Below are positions 1 to 11,130 of a stretch of DNA of 64,000 bases, in pieces; the stretch's first letter is position 1, and each line of letters begins with the position of its first letter. The DNA comes from Pogostemon cablin. Its lineage: Eukaryota > Streptophyta > Magnoliopsida > Lamiales > Lamiaceae. The notes beneath the pieces were generated by a model. It was not told the origin of the DNA, ran no database searches, and worked only from the letters and a program-made list of their open reading frames with translations. Both the position numbers and the translations under genes were made by a program. The stretch is taken from positions 26,601,542-26,665,541 of the forward strand of contig CM042963.1 of assembly GCA_023678885.1 (NCBI GenBank). The letters are read 5' to 3'.

Positions 1-33
<33 letters not shown>
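1..33. repeat. (AT)n microsatellite at window edge
   Basis: Uninterrupted AT dinucleotide repeat that runs off the left edge of the window, so its full length is unknown. Confidence 0.95.
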
Positions 34-37
<4 letters not shown>

Positions 38-728
38 GTTATTATAATCTTTTACAATATAATTAATAATACGGGTAAAAAGTGTATACTATGTTGCATA
101 TATATACTTTTAAAAAATAAAGTTATACATAGAAATACAAGAATTCTTACATTTTATGACGAAAATTTTTACATCACGCAAATTTCATCATATTCGTTAC
201 TAAAAAGTGACAAATTTTATTTTCGTCGTAAAATATTTTTTTCTTTCTTTTTTTTTACACAATCTGCAAGTGTCATTCTTAATAATTTTTTCCATCATTA
301 ATTAATATATATTTAATAACAAAGAGTATTAATGTGTCATATTACTTCAAGTTTTTAATGAGTGATTAGTTAATGATGAATTAAAAGAAAATTGTGGCAA
401 ACTTCAACGTCATTAAAAATAATGCATTCATGACAATATATATTTTGTTTTTAATTAATTCATTAAAACCAAGAAAATAACTATTGCATTGTAAAATGTA
501 TAAGGTATTTTTTTTAAGATGAGGCTACCTTGAGTTAAGGAAAGCTATCTGTAACAAAAAATGAATGTGCATCCATGATAAACATACCACCAACGTTGAG
601 GTATTTAAAGACATAACTCAAGTAATCTATAAAATAAATAACTCAGTTATGATAACAAACAGAAAACAATAGTGCATAATTTGCACATTCATCATAAAAC
701 AGTTAATAACGAGCAATGATATAAGTGT
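34..728. other. AT-rich intergenic stretch, no gene seen
   Basis: No supported coding sequence. An imperfect inverted repeat is visible, with ATTTTATGACGAAAATTT near 151-168 facing a complementary arm near 213-234. It could fold into a hairpin or be the remnant of a small MITE. No TSD was identified. Confidence 0.5.
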
Positions 729-2071
729 TTATTCAGGAACTCGAATTCCAAATGCATCACTAACAACGCCAACTGTAGTTGCCGCAACCTGAAAATAAAC
801 ATCATCTAATTAAAAGAAAATCAAAAATTACAAACAATATAGAGAAGAATTGTGAAGCAGTCGCGGTTTACTGTGGCGGACAACTACCCTCAATCAATTA
901 AGAGAGGTGAAACAACTTCCCTAAGCAAAAATACTCAAACTCAGCAACTGCAACTGCAAGGTGCACCATATATACAAGCACAACTATAAGACAAAAACCA
1001 GAACAACCAGATCCAGTTAAAGGAGGAAACCCTTTACACAAAAAACCAACAAAATAACTGAAATTACAGCACGAAATATAGTACATCATATACCTTTTAA
1101 ATATGGAGAACGGGTGTAAAGTATGAACCTTTGGCATGTATAAATCTATTGTCACCATATTTCTCAAAATGGCTGCATAAAAAGAAAAGCAATTACCATC
1201 AACAAAACAAAAATTTAACAGCCCACTAATGTTTATTCTCCTATATTGAATATACAATTGCAGATCCTCAAGATTTGTACAAATTACTAAACAAAGCATA
1301 TGACTCGGTAAATTATAAATATCCCTTAGCTTAGCTAAACTACAATTCAGCTCTGTGTTTTATAAAATTATAAAGACCACCTGCACCCATAGTAGTTTTA
1401 ATTGTCATTTGGCGAATCAAGAAGATTCTTTGTAATTATTTCAAACCACATAGTTTATTTGGAAATTTGAAAAAGGGTTCATTCAGGAAGCCAATGCAAT
1501 TTACTGTAACCACGTGATTGTTAGGTAATTTGGAGAAACTTTGATGGTGTAATGGTAATTCACTTAATAATAAGTATATGTGCATGATGTCATCAAGATA
1601 AAATAAGAGATGCAATAACAACCTTCTGAAATCAGCTTCAGTCACTGATGGTATTATCCTTGCTACAAAAATCCTGGTCACTTTTTTTAAAGATCTTTTC
1701 ATCTTCTCTTAAAACTAGGGTAGAAAATTTCTCAAAAGACTAAAAATGGGAAGGTCCTAAAAAATAAAATATTTAGTCCCTTTGGAGTGGCTATTTTTGA
1801 TTTATTACATCTTATTGCCAAGAAAATGCTCACTTATTAATGCAGCCTGTGATGTGCTCAAAGTAAGAGCATTGAGAAGCAAAAACTGGCTCTCAAAAAA
1901 TTCAGATAGAAATTCTAAGAGATAACTTATTTAGTTGTGACATTTGAAGCTACAAAAAAATCACACAAAGAGTAAACACTGATGTGTTCGAGTTGTAATG
2001 CAAATCACCTTTGCACCCTCAATGGTCACAAATGTTACATATCCAAAACCACAAGAATGACCATTTGGAAG
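729..2071 (-). pseudogene. Broken two-RRM RNA-binding protein gene (exon remnants)
   Basis: Exon-like blocks on the minus strand carry RRM signatures. Block 2071-2009 encodes an RNP1-like segment, GHSCGFGYVTF, and ends at a GT donor. Block about 1700-1623 encodes KVTRIFVARIIPSVTEADFR, an RNP2-like start of a second RRM. Block 1172-1129, behind a TATGCAG acceptor, joins in phase and reads SHFEKYG, then loses frame before DLYMPK. The final block 788-729 follows a TTTTCAG acceptor and ends in a stop codon. The KVTRIFVARIP...FRSHFEKYGEITDLYMPK signature is, from memory, typical of a conserved plant RRM family (At4g36960-like). RRM proteins bind RNA and act in nuclear RNA processing. The first half of RRM1 and the rest of RRM2 are missing or unrecognised, and the 1172-1129 block carries a frameshift, so I call a pseudogene. 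Membership of the last block in the same gene is inferred only from its splice acceptor and stop. Confidence 0.55.
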
Positions 2072-4119
2072 GTCTTGAAATCACCATAAATAGAAAGTAA
2101 GTATCTCTTTGATATTACATTACAAAAGTATAGCATGCTTATAGTGAGAAGTTGGAAATGCAAATGAATAAAAGACGATAGGTAATTATTTTTCGAACAT
2201 ACATCGAACCAGAAGCAAAGTTGCAGAACTATTCAACTGTAGATAATCGTTAGTTCCAGTCAATTTAAAGACCTACTGACATGCTTTTGCAAAATAAGGA
2301 AATTTCCTGAGAAAAGTGCCACATTATGGTTTTCAATTGTGGTTTTGGTTTGGAATATAATAAAAATTTGATCAACTTTTAGGAGAAAACAAAAGAAGAA
2401 TCTATTATGTGCTTAGGATAAAGAAGGTATTTTAGAACTGAGGAGCAAAACTATAGTCAGACATGGAAATAAGTGATAGCTAAAGAAACAAACTTAAAGT
2501 CCATGACAAGACTAAGAACACAAATATATGATAAAACAATGACACTTACACCAGGGAAATATAAATGTAGTCCAGCAAGGATTTGGCATTGATGCATCTC
2601 AAGTTCAAAGTGAGCAAAGCATCCAAATTTTCTATCACCGAAATAAGAGAATCCAAATATGAATTTAGAGCAGAAATGAGAAATATGAATTCAAATAATT
2701 ATGGAAACTAAGAAAACTCTAGCAGATTAGATGTAATAACTATGAAACAACACTTTAGAAGAGTGAGCATTATATAAAATAAGATGGTAGGATATTTATA
2801 TGTCAGTAGCATTTGAAGCAACATGAATGATACATTCGAATGTAAAGAACTTACAGGGAAGAAAAACATTTAAATACCTGAAGGTCCATATCTCGGAAAA
2901 AATAATATATAAATGTTTTGTATCCTGTAAAAAAGGAGAAAGAACTCTAGACCATTAGAATGAAATAAACAAATATAGTAGCTTTAGATTACTAGAGAAA
3001 ATAGATACACACACATGCAGATGAAAGATTATAATAGACACTTGATGTTACCATTAGCAATATAACAGATTAATTAATTTACTTTGCCTTAGTTGATCCA
3101 ACATAATATAATAGAATCACTCCAAATAAGAATATAATAAAAATCAACAAGCAGGATGATTGATGAAAATATAATATAAAACTGGGTATTCAATACAGAC
3201 AACCACTTCAAATTACCCAACAATTCATCCAATTCAAATTTTTCACCAACACAAACAAAAAGAAATGGTAATTCAATCCAAAACAAGAGAGTGATAGTTG
3301 TTCCCTTCCAACCAAAACAAGAATATCAGAAAAAAAATCAAGTTCGAACAAGAGTCTAAACATAGAAAATCATTTGCATAAAACACATATAATCACTAGA
3401 ATAGATGAATGGAGGAATGAGAAAAGATATGAGATTCATGACTTTTAAATTGAAGTTGACTTTTAAAAATGGAAATGGGAAACAATAACTCAGGCGAGCT
3501 AACCCGCATGTAGAAAAAAGAGAGAGAGAAAAATACCAAGTGTAAGAGCAGAAGTGGTGTGCTCCAAGCAAGGCGGCGGCTCGACAAAACTAACCACACC
3601 AACAATGTACAAGAGTGGCGCAAGCAGGCGATGAGAGTAGGCGGCGCAAGCTCGTTGTTAGAGGGGTCGAGGCGCAAAGAGATGAAAAAATTCTATAACA
3701 TAGGGATGAAGATCTCTTCACAATCGATTGGTGAAATTTTTGGTGTAAGCAAGTGTCGAGATGTTAAATCTCGAGTATTAAGGATTCAGGATGAAAGATT
3801 AATTAGAAGAATAATTTAGAATCGGAGAAAATTTCAAGAATTGCGGGAAATTTTAGAATTGAGCTGGATTGTGTTCGCAGAAATCGCAGCATGACTGGCA
3901 GGGGTTCCATTTCCCACTTATAATTTCATCTTTCGCTTCTATTTCCCACTTAATATTTTATCTTTCGCGGGTTATTTTTGTAATACTACTTTTTTCGTGA
4001 GCGTTTAAGGGAGATTGAGAAAATTAATTGAAAATTTCAATTAAAACCTACCTGTTGTTATGATACAAATTATTCTATAAATTTGGGATGATAATTAAAT
4101 TCAATTACAAATAAAAGTA
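2072..4119. other. Unassigned DNA upstream of the RRM remnant
   Basis: No convincing gene. Short open stretches exist on both strands (for example plus 3559-3819), but none shows a recognisable domain or believable exon structure. If the RRM gene was once complete, its 5' exons would lie here on the minus strand. A minus-strand open block near 2640-2553 ends at a GTGTAAG donor but matches nothing I know. Confidence 0.35.
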
Positions 4120-4406
4120 GACAAATTTTCTTGTGAGACATTATATATGTGAGACAATTTGTGAGACGTGTTAAAATATGTCTATTATATAGATAAAATA
4201 TGCTTAATGATTGTTAAATTATGTTTTCTAAAATATGATAAATGATGAATTAAAGTATGATTTTAGTGTGTTATAATATGATTCATTATTGACATACTTT
4301 AACTATAAATAAGCATACTTTACCTGTATAATAAGCATACTTTAGTAATGGGTCAACCCGTCTCACAACCGTCTCACAAAAAATCCATCTCACAAGAGAG
4401 TTTCTC
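4120..4406. mobile_element. Mutator-like MITE with 9-bp TSD
   Basis: A 287-bp non-coding element with long imperfect terminal inverted repeats: the left arm contains CTTGTGAGACA and the right arm contains CTCACAAGAGAG. It is flanked by a perfect 9-bp direct repeat ATAAAAGTA (4111-4119 and 4407-4415). A 9-bp TSD with long inverted repeats is the hallmark of Mutator-like (MULE) elements. The interior holds repeated AGCATACTTTA motifs. It is the same family as the element at 17,103. Confidence 0.85.
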
Positions 4407-4674
4407 ATAAAAGTAATTACTTCCTCCAATATTCAACCTTAAATAATTATTTTTTTAATTATTATTAAAATGTATTATTATTATTTTAAGATAAGTTTAT
4501 TTCAAATGTGTGAAAATATTTAACACACTAATTTCATAAATAGTAGCGTTAAAATTTATATTTTTCATTATAATATGTATATAAGTTAAGGTTTATATTT
4601 CTCTTTTTGGTAAGTGAAACTTATACTAAACAATTAATTATTTTACATAGGACCACACACAATACTAATACAAA

Positions 4675-4910
4675 CTTCTTGTGTCCCCTTGAAACGCAAC
4701 AGTTTATTTTTTGTACGTGGATTAAGGAGTATAATAATTTAATGTGTAGTGAGGTCAGAGAAATAATATTTTCTAATGTATAGTGGGTAGTTGTATTATT
4801 GTTGAGTGTGGGCCATATGTGGGTCACATCAATCTAAAAAGAAAACGAATACTTTGTAATGAGATGAATTAAAATAGTAAAATTGATGCGTATCAAGGGG
4901 ACAGAGGGAG
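4675..4910. mobile_element. Stowaway-like MITE, left end degraded
   Basis: The right end reads GGGGACAGAGGGAG followed by TA, the Stowaway (Tc1/mariner) terminal repeat and TSD. The interior shares CGTGGATTAAGGAGTAT, TTTAATGTGTAGTG and GGTAGTTGTATTA blocks with the complete Stowaway at 23,939. The left terminal repeat has degenerated to a GTGTCCCC remnant, so the left boundary is approximate. Confidence 0.7.
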
Positions 4911-4920
4911 TATTATATTG

Positions 4921-5655
4921 CTAAATGAACGCACTAAAACTAATGAAAATAAATGATAAAATGAATGCAAGAATAAATGATGGGTTCAAAATGATGCAAG
5001 GATGAGATTAGCAACAATCATGTCATAGATAACAAAGTAATTCTCATGGACATGGCATAGGAGCGATCACTAATTCCACCTAAACTCTCTCTCGAGATGG
5101 ATAGGATGTAGGCCTTCAATAAGACTCCCAAAAGCACATAGCATCGTGACCAAAGTAAACACCTCCTACTAGGTACTAATTACTCTACGAGTTCCCTAAT
5201 GAGGTACTAAATCATAGGCAATATTCTCTTTTAAGGTACTATGAATTCACTAATGGTTTTGGACTCCTCACCTAATCAACCAATCTCTCGATTAAGCTAA
5301 TCAAATGTTCCATCAAAGGGTTCTAAATCTAGAAGGATATCTCTATCTCATTCTAAATTAATGCACATGAAGGGTATGATGAAATGATTCAATGAACTAT
5401 CCTAAACACATAATTGATTTCTCAATCTAATCACATGCCCATGACAATTAATCACACATATCATCATATACATCAAGCAATCAATATTCAATGATAGAAA
5501 TACACAAAGCCCATTCAAGATTAAAATCAAATTGCATAAAAACTAAATTACCAAACACCAATCATGGAGCTAATCTCACAAAGGAGATTAGCCTCTCATA
5601 GTCACAAGAAATTCAACATAGACATTGAAATCCTTACAACCATGATCAATCTATA
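4921..5655 (-). mobile_element. LTR remnant of left tandem unit
   Basis: Nearly collinear with 14737-15487 of the intact LTR. About 140 bp of the primer-site end is absent, and the other side jumps near 5655 straight into internal sequence equivalent to about 12,515. The deletion removed the rest of the LTR, the polypurine tract and about 1.4 kb of internal DNA. Confidence 0.8.
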
Positions 5656-6552
5656 AAGAAAAAGAAATCCCAACTTTTGATTGAAAAAGAAATCCTAAAT
5701 TACAAAAGTAAACCTCCCACAAACATAACAAATGAAGTAACATGCTAATCACATCAATCTAAATCAAAATCAATTTATGCTAAGCAAATAGAAGAGATGA
5801 TATGTAAAGTGAACTCCCTTAGAAAGGCATTTGGTAGTGGAAATGGTTGGCACGGGCTTCCAGTTTGAATGCACAATGAATCTCATCTTGATCTCCGGGC
5901 TCAATTCATGCTTCCACTACACTTCATTTATGTTAAACAACTCATCAAAACCATTAGCTCAACAATTACACTAAAAATATGATTATCATATACTTCAATA
6001 CAACCAAACGTATCAAAATCAAACCAAAACTCGTGAGAAAAATTTTAAAATTAGCCCAAAACACAAAAAGTATATGTCTTCAAGACAAAGTATGTCACAC
6101 CACGCCATATCCTCTCAAACTTAAATTGAAACAAAAGTTTCGAGTTAAGTTTACAAAAAGTAGTGTGACATACTTACAAACTTCAAATCAAGCACCCTTC
6201 GCATCTTCAACACACATCTTCCTCATGAGCACAATCAACCTACATGCCAAAAATTACAAAACAACATCAAATCCACAATCCTCATTGAAAACACGAAATA
6301 AAATAATAAAGATAATGATGGGTTGCCTCCCATCTAGCGCTAAGTTTAACGTCTTCAAACCGGATGATATTATCGAGCTCATGGTGGTCTTGAATAGTCT
6401 TTAGGCACTGTCATATGTTTCTTCTTGAAGTAGTGCCTTGTGCTCTCTCGTTCAACCACAAGAACGTTTATCTTCTTGTTAAATAACTCAAGCAATTGGT
6501 CTTCGAAGGCGTTCTTCACAAGGAATGGCCCTTTTCACTTGTTCCACTTTTT
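5656..6552 (-). other. Internal region of left tandem unit, 3' of the coiled-coil gene
   Basis: About 90% similar by eye to 12,520-13,451 of the right unit. It contains decayed minus-strand reading frames that continue the coiled-coil ORF past its stop, broken by stops. No polymerase motif is present. Confidence 0.6.
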
Positions 6553-7569
6553 TCAGGGGGCTTTATGTGAATTTTGAACTTCAACCACATCCCCCGATAA
6601 GAATTCGGGCATTGACAAGTGTTGACGCCCTCTTGCAACCCTTTTCCTACAATCACCAAACAAATTTTTATCAATAAAATCATGGAAGTTCTTAAAAGAA
6701 TTTGAAATTTCAATAGAATGAGAAGGTTTTGGCTTGTAGGGAGTAGAATCCATGATCTTAGTTTTCGGAGGCTTCTTTTCTTCCATAAGGGCTTGAATCT
6801 CTTCTTGATTTTGAATCTTGACTTTCTCTACCATCTCTTCAAGAGACTCGACAAATCTATCGAATTCCTCCTTCAACTCTTCTTTCAACTCTTTGGCTTT
6901 CACCCACTTAGGCACCCTTTCTCTCATTTTCTTCATAACCTCATCAACCCCCAAACTATCCTCTTTTTTATCCTTAACGACCATGCATTCGCTCTTTGTT
7001 CCGGAGGTAGAAGGCTTGTTGTTCTCTTCTTGAAGTCTCTCCACGGTGGACACGATTTGACAAACTTGGTGCTCAATGGAATCCAATCTAGCACCGAATT
7101 CTACGATTGCACTTGTCACCATGTCACACCAATTTCTCATTCGATCCATCCACACTTCATTAAACTTCCTCTCCTTCTCCATGCACTCCAATCCATTTTC
7201 CAAATGCTCCAACATCTTTTCAAATAACTCTTCTCTAAGCTTCTCTTTGTAGTCACGTTGGGCGGAATAAGAAGTGTTAGAGTCTTGAAAATCTCCCCAT
7301 AGTTGTGGTTGATTTCCTTCTTGATTTCTAGAAAAATTTCCTTGAAAAACATCTTCCACACCTTGAGGGCATACTTGGTGATGCAGTTGATGAGGAACTC
7401 CAAAATTCTCATAACCTTGTTGTTGGAATTGAATATCTTGTACTCCAAAAAAATGGATCAAATTAGGCTCACAATTTGATATTTGAAATCCTTGAAAATT
7501 TTCTTGTGTGTTCATAGTGGGAAGAGCATTTCTATTCAACATATCTCGAAGAATATCCATGTAGCTCAT
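6553..7569 (-). CDS. Coiled-coil protein of non-autonomous Athila-type element (Gag-like?)
   Basis: The first ATG of this frame (codon at 7569-7567) gives about 338 residues, beginning MSYMDILRDMLNRN. The N-terminal third is Q/N-rich (FQGFQ, QFQQQGYENFG, NQEGNQPQLWGDF). The middle and C-terminal parts are dense in E, K and L with heptad-like spacing (KLREELFEKMLEHLENGL; KELKEELKEEFDRFVESLEEM), which predicts coiled coil. There is no zinc knuckle, protease or RT motif. It is the only sizeable ORF in a roughly 2-kb internal region and lies just downstream of the primer binding site, where Gag would sit, so Gag-like is a positional inference. Function is unknown. The right tandem unit has the same gene with a frameshift. 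The antisense open frames over this gene are low-complexity shadows. Confidence 0.6.
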   Translation of the reverse strand: MSYMDILRDMLNRNALPTMNTQENFQGFQISNCEPNLIHFFGVQDIQFQQQGYENFGVPHQLHHQVCPQGVEDVFQGNFSRNQEGNQPQLWGDFQDSNTSYSAQRDYKEKLREELFEKMLEHLENGLECMEKERKFNEVWMDRMRNWCDMVTSAIVEFGARLDSIEHQVCQIVSTVERLQEENNKPSTSGTKSECMVVKDKKEDSLGVDEVMKKMRERVPKWVKAKELKEELKEEFDRFVESLEEMVEKVKIQNQEEIQALMEEKKPPKTKIMDSTPYKPKPSHSIEISNSFKNFHDFIDKNLFGDCRKRVARGRQHLSMPEFLSGDVVEVQNSHKAP

Positions 7570-7740
7570 TTTTTTGGGCTTGTTCTCCTTCTTCTTCCTT
7601 CTCAAGGTATGCACCTACAAGAGAATGAAAAATTAGAACAAAATTTTCTAAAGCAAATATAAGATGCAAAAAATAAAAATAAATGTCCTTATTAAGACCA
7701 CTCTAAACAATCCTTTGTCAAACTACTAGCAACCGTTACC

Positions 7741-7758
7741 TCCCCGGCAACGGCGCCA
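7741..7758 (-). other. Primer binding site, tRNA-Asp type (left unit)
   Basis: The minus strand reads TGGCGCCGTTGCCGGGGA, two bases inside the LTR end at 7761. This matches the 3' end of plant tRNA-Asp as used by Athila-type elements and fixes the element orientation. Confidence 0.9.
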
Positions 7759-8837
7759 TTTGATTAGCCATTTTGTAGTTGGGATGATCAATTAAAGAAT
7801 TTATCAAACCACAGGGAGGAAGGTACTAGAGTTTAAGGGATCTCAAGTTTATCGTGATTTTATAAGGATGGCGGAATGGGATGGAGGATAAGCGTGCAAA
7901 TGAACGCACTAAAACTAATGAAAATAAATGATAAAATGAATGCAAGAATAAATGATGGGTTCCAAATGATGTAATGATGAGATTCTCAACAATCATGGCA
8001 TATATAACAAAGTAATTATGCAATTAATTCTAATTTCTCATGGACATGGCATAGGAGCGATCACTAATTCCACCTAAAGTCTCTTTCGAGATGGATAGGA
8101 TGTAGGCCTTCAATAAGACTCTCAAAAGCACATAGGATCGTGATCAAAGCAAACAACTCCCACTAGGTACAAATTACTCTACAAGTTCCCTAATGAGGTA
8201 CTAATCATAGGCAATATTCCCTTTTAAGGTACTATGAATTCACTAATGGTTTTTGACTCCTCACCTAATCAACCAATCTCTCGATTAAGCTCATCAAATA
8301 TTCCATCAAAGGGTTCTAAATCTAGAAGGATATCTCTATCTCATTCTAAATTAATGCACATGAAGTGTGTGATGAAATGATTCAAGGAACTATCCTAAAC
8401 ACATAATTGATTTCTCAATCTAATCACATGCCCATGACAATTAATCACACATATCATCATATACATCAAGCAATCAATATTCAATGATAGATACACAAAG
8501 TCCATTCAAGATTAAAATCAAATTGCATAAAAACTAAATAATCAAACACCAATCATGGAGCTAATCTCACAAAGGAGATTAGCCTCTCATAGTCACAAGA
8601 AATTCAACATAGACATTAAAATTCTTACAACCATGATGATCGTTGTCATTTTCACCTAGATTTTAGTGTTGTTATTTGTGTATTTTCGGATATTTTTATC
8701 CGTATTTGTGTTACTTTTGGTGGAGTTATAATTATTTTGAGGAATGTGGTATAAATTGATAGAATTATGTAAATGAGCTTAAATATATGTAAAACAGGTC
8801 AAGAAATAGACAAAAACAGAGACGGAAGAACAGGGTT

Positions 8838-9140
8838 TGTTTGTACACGGGCCGTGTGCGGAACATGGCCCTGTAACAAATGACCGTGTAGTGTCATCAG
8901 AAATCGCTGCTCGCCCAGGAGGATGGCCATGCGCTGGTGCACGGGCCGTGCATTGCTGCACGCCCCGTGTACGGAGCATGGCCCTGTAAGAAGAAGCCGT
9001 GTATTGCCATCAGAAAATGCTACAAGACCATGACCAAGGCAGTGCAGCGCATCTCGAGCCGTATGCGGAAGCACGCACAACACGCCAAAGTAGGTGTGCC
9101 CTACACGGCCGTGCGCTGCAGCACGGGCCGTGTAGGTGCA
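8838..9140 (+). repeat. GC-rich palindrome array upstream of solo-LTR TATA box
   Basis: Repeated imperfect palindromes around CACGGGCCGTG, with variants such as ACACGGCCGTGCG, ACATGGCCCTGTAA and GCCGTGTAxTG. The block is strikingly GC-rich against its AT-rich surroundings. It ends about 55 bp before the TATA box at 9196. Confidence 0.75.
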
Positions 9141-9195
9141 AAAACCTATGCAATTTTCAGAATGTTCCGAAAGTTTCTTGAAGGTCCATAAGTGA

Positions 9196-9203
9196 TATAA
9201 AAA
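9196..9203 (+). promoter_or_regulatory. TATA box of solo LTR
   Basis: TATAAAAA lies in the middle of the LTR, just downstream of the palindrome array. This is the expected place for the U3 promoter. Confidence 0.6.
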
Positions 9204-11116
9204 GATGACTTGTGCCAAATTTGATAAGAGGAGATCAGATTCATAGCAGTTACACACACTAAACACCAAATTTCCTCACACACTAGATCTATAATCCATT
9301 TCTACCATCTAGATCCATCAAAATATAAATTTGATCTCCACAATCAATCCATAAAACTTCATCCAATCCATCTCTACATCATTTTGAGAAGAGGAAAGCT
9401 TAAGGGAGTGAAGAAGTTGATAAATTGAAGAAGAATGATTCTCCATGCAAGGGAAGCAATTTCATTTTTCATTTGTTGATTTTCTTCTCAATTTGGCTCA
9501 AATGGAGCAAAGTATGTTTTGTAATGATTTAAACACCATGTTTAGTGGCTAGTCCTATAGTAGGGCTAATCATCTGAATGGTTGAGGTGAAGAGTTAGAT
9601 GTGTAGAACTTGAGTAATGATTTGAATTGATTTGTGGATTTCTTTTTATGATATATCAATCATATTTCATTTCAATGTTTGTGTGATTAAATTTTCTATT
9701 CATAGTATTAGGATGGTCATTCCAATGTTGTAAGTGGATGTTTAATTGAATCATATATTGAATTGTGCATGTATGTTAGTATAAGGAGAGGTAAGCCATA
9801 CTCTCCTTAGGCTTGGAACATTCATAAAGAGACACTTACGAGATTGAGTGAAAAGAACCAACTTATGATCATAGTACCTTAAGGGAATTGAGATTAAGAT
9901 CAATCCTAGGCTATTTAAGCTTGTAAGAGAGTCGAGAACCTAGTTGCCTTGGCCATAGGGACTAGGGGTAAAATTGTGATTGCTTTTAATCCACAAGTTA
10001 ATAAGAATTACTATCAAGAGTTTTACATATCTAGCTCAAGTCTTAACCATGAGTATCATTAGCCTTGTTCTCTTCTCAAGTGAATTTCTACATCCATTCC
10101 ATTCATCATTTGTGTGTTTATTGATCATTTACTTTGTTAATTCAAATTCTTAGTTAATTGAGTAGATAAGTATGTATTAGTCTTAATTACAGAACCTTCA
10201 ATCGATCATCCTTACAAAGCATAAATCAATGGAAAATCCGGATACAACCTAGAGTTACCTTTACCTTGGGATGACATTATTATAAATTTTGTACTTGGTC
10301 ATACGTTTACTCGACGATAGAGTCTCTTTCTCTTACACATTTTTACAAAAAATGCGACTAAGAACACAAGATCAATCTATAAAGAAATGCACAAAAATTA
10401 GAATTAGATTCCCCATTTGAAGTGCTTCAATGGAAATCTTCTTCTTCTTCTTATGATCTCACTCTCCCATGCTTTCTTGATCACTTGGATGGTGGATTTG
10501 ATGGAGAGGATCAAGTGTAGATGGATGGATGAAGAATGGATGAAGATGATGGTGTAAAATAGAGGAAATGGTGTGTGATCTAGGTGTAGGAGTGAAATCC
10601 TTCGAAAAATCTGATGAAATATTGAAGTATTGGGTATTTATACCCTTTGGGAAGCTTCTAGAAGAAATTTGATTTTTTACTGATCAGGCACCTACACGAC
10701 TCATGTACTGCAACACGCCTCGAGTCGTGTTAGGGTATATGGGTCAACGTGAGCTTACGACGACACATGAGTCATGTGTTGCAATACGGCTAAGGGATGG
10801 TCGTGTTGTGCATTCTGATGTCGTCGCACGGCCATCTCTTACAGGCCCATTTGTAGTACACGACTCGTGTAGCACGACACGGCTCGTGTACTTGAAACGG
10901 CTGGCCGTGTTCTTGCTGCCCTATTTTTTTCTTCCTTCTTTCATCTCCCTTCTCCATTTTCGCTCCGATTTCACCTATTTTTCATACGATTAAGTTCATT
11001 TACACTCAATTCCATAAAAACATATAACTCCACCAAATAGCACATAAATACGGATAAAAATATACTAAAACACACATAAAAAAATACTAAAATCTAGGTA
11101 AAAATATCACTCATCA

Positions 11117-11130
11117 CACTCCCAAACTTA
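11117..11130 (-). other. Polypurine tract (right tandem unit)
   Basis: The minus strand reads TAAGTTTGGGAGTG directly before the LTR start TGATGAGTG. This is the plus-strand priming site, of the AAGTTTGGG type also found in the young element. Confidence 0.85.

Larger units (their letters stand above)
8637..10366 (+). mobile_element. Solo LTR of a related Athila-type family
   Basis: A 1,730-bp insertion begins TGATCGTTGTCA and ends AAGAACA. It is flanked by near-identical 5-bp repeats (CATGA at 8632-8636, CAAGA at 10367-10371). The undisturbed target is seen in the sister LTR near 15,475. Its first 150 bp (CACCTAG, TTTTTATCCGTATTTGTG, GGTGGAGTTAT) align with the start of the host LTR, so the two families are related. 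No primer site or internal sequence remains, as expected after LTR-LTR recombination. Confidence 0.85.
7761..11116 (-). mobile_element. Shared LTR of tandem element, split by a solo LTR
   Basis: Without the insertion at 8637-10366 and its TSD the LTR is about 1,621 bp, against 1,630 bp for the copy at 14599-16228. In plus coordinates it begins TGATTAGCC and ends CACTCATCA, the reverse complement of TGATGAGTG...GGCTAATCA. A minus-strand TATAAAT lies at 10642-10636. Directly upstream of it (plus 10,683-10,920) is a GC-rich block dense in palindromes of the type ACACGACTCGTGT. Confidence 0.85.

Noticed and set aside
10703..10993. Frames in the palindrome blocks of the tandem LTRs (also 15814-16152 and 8799-9269)
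   Set aside because: They lie in U3 promoter regions, are made by the palindromes, and have no domain.
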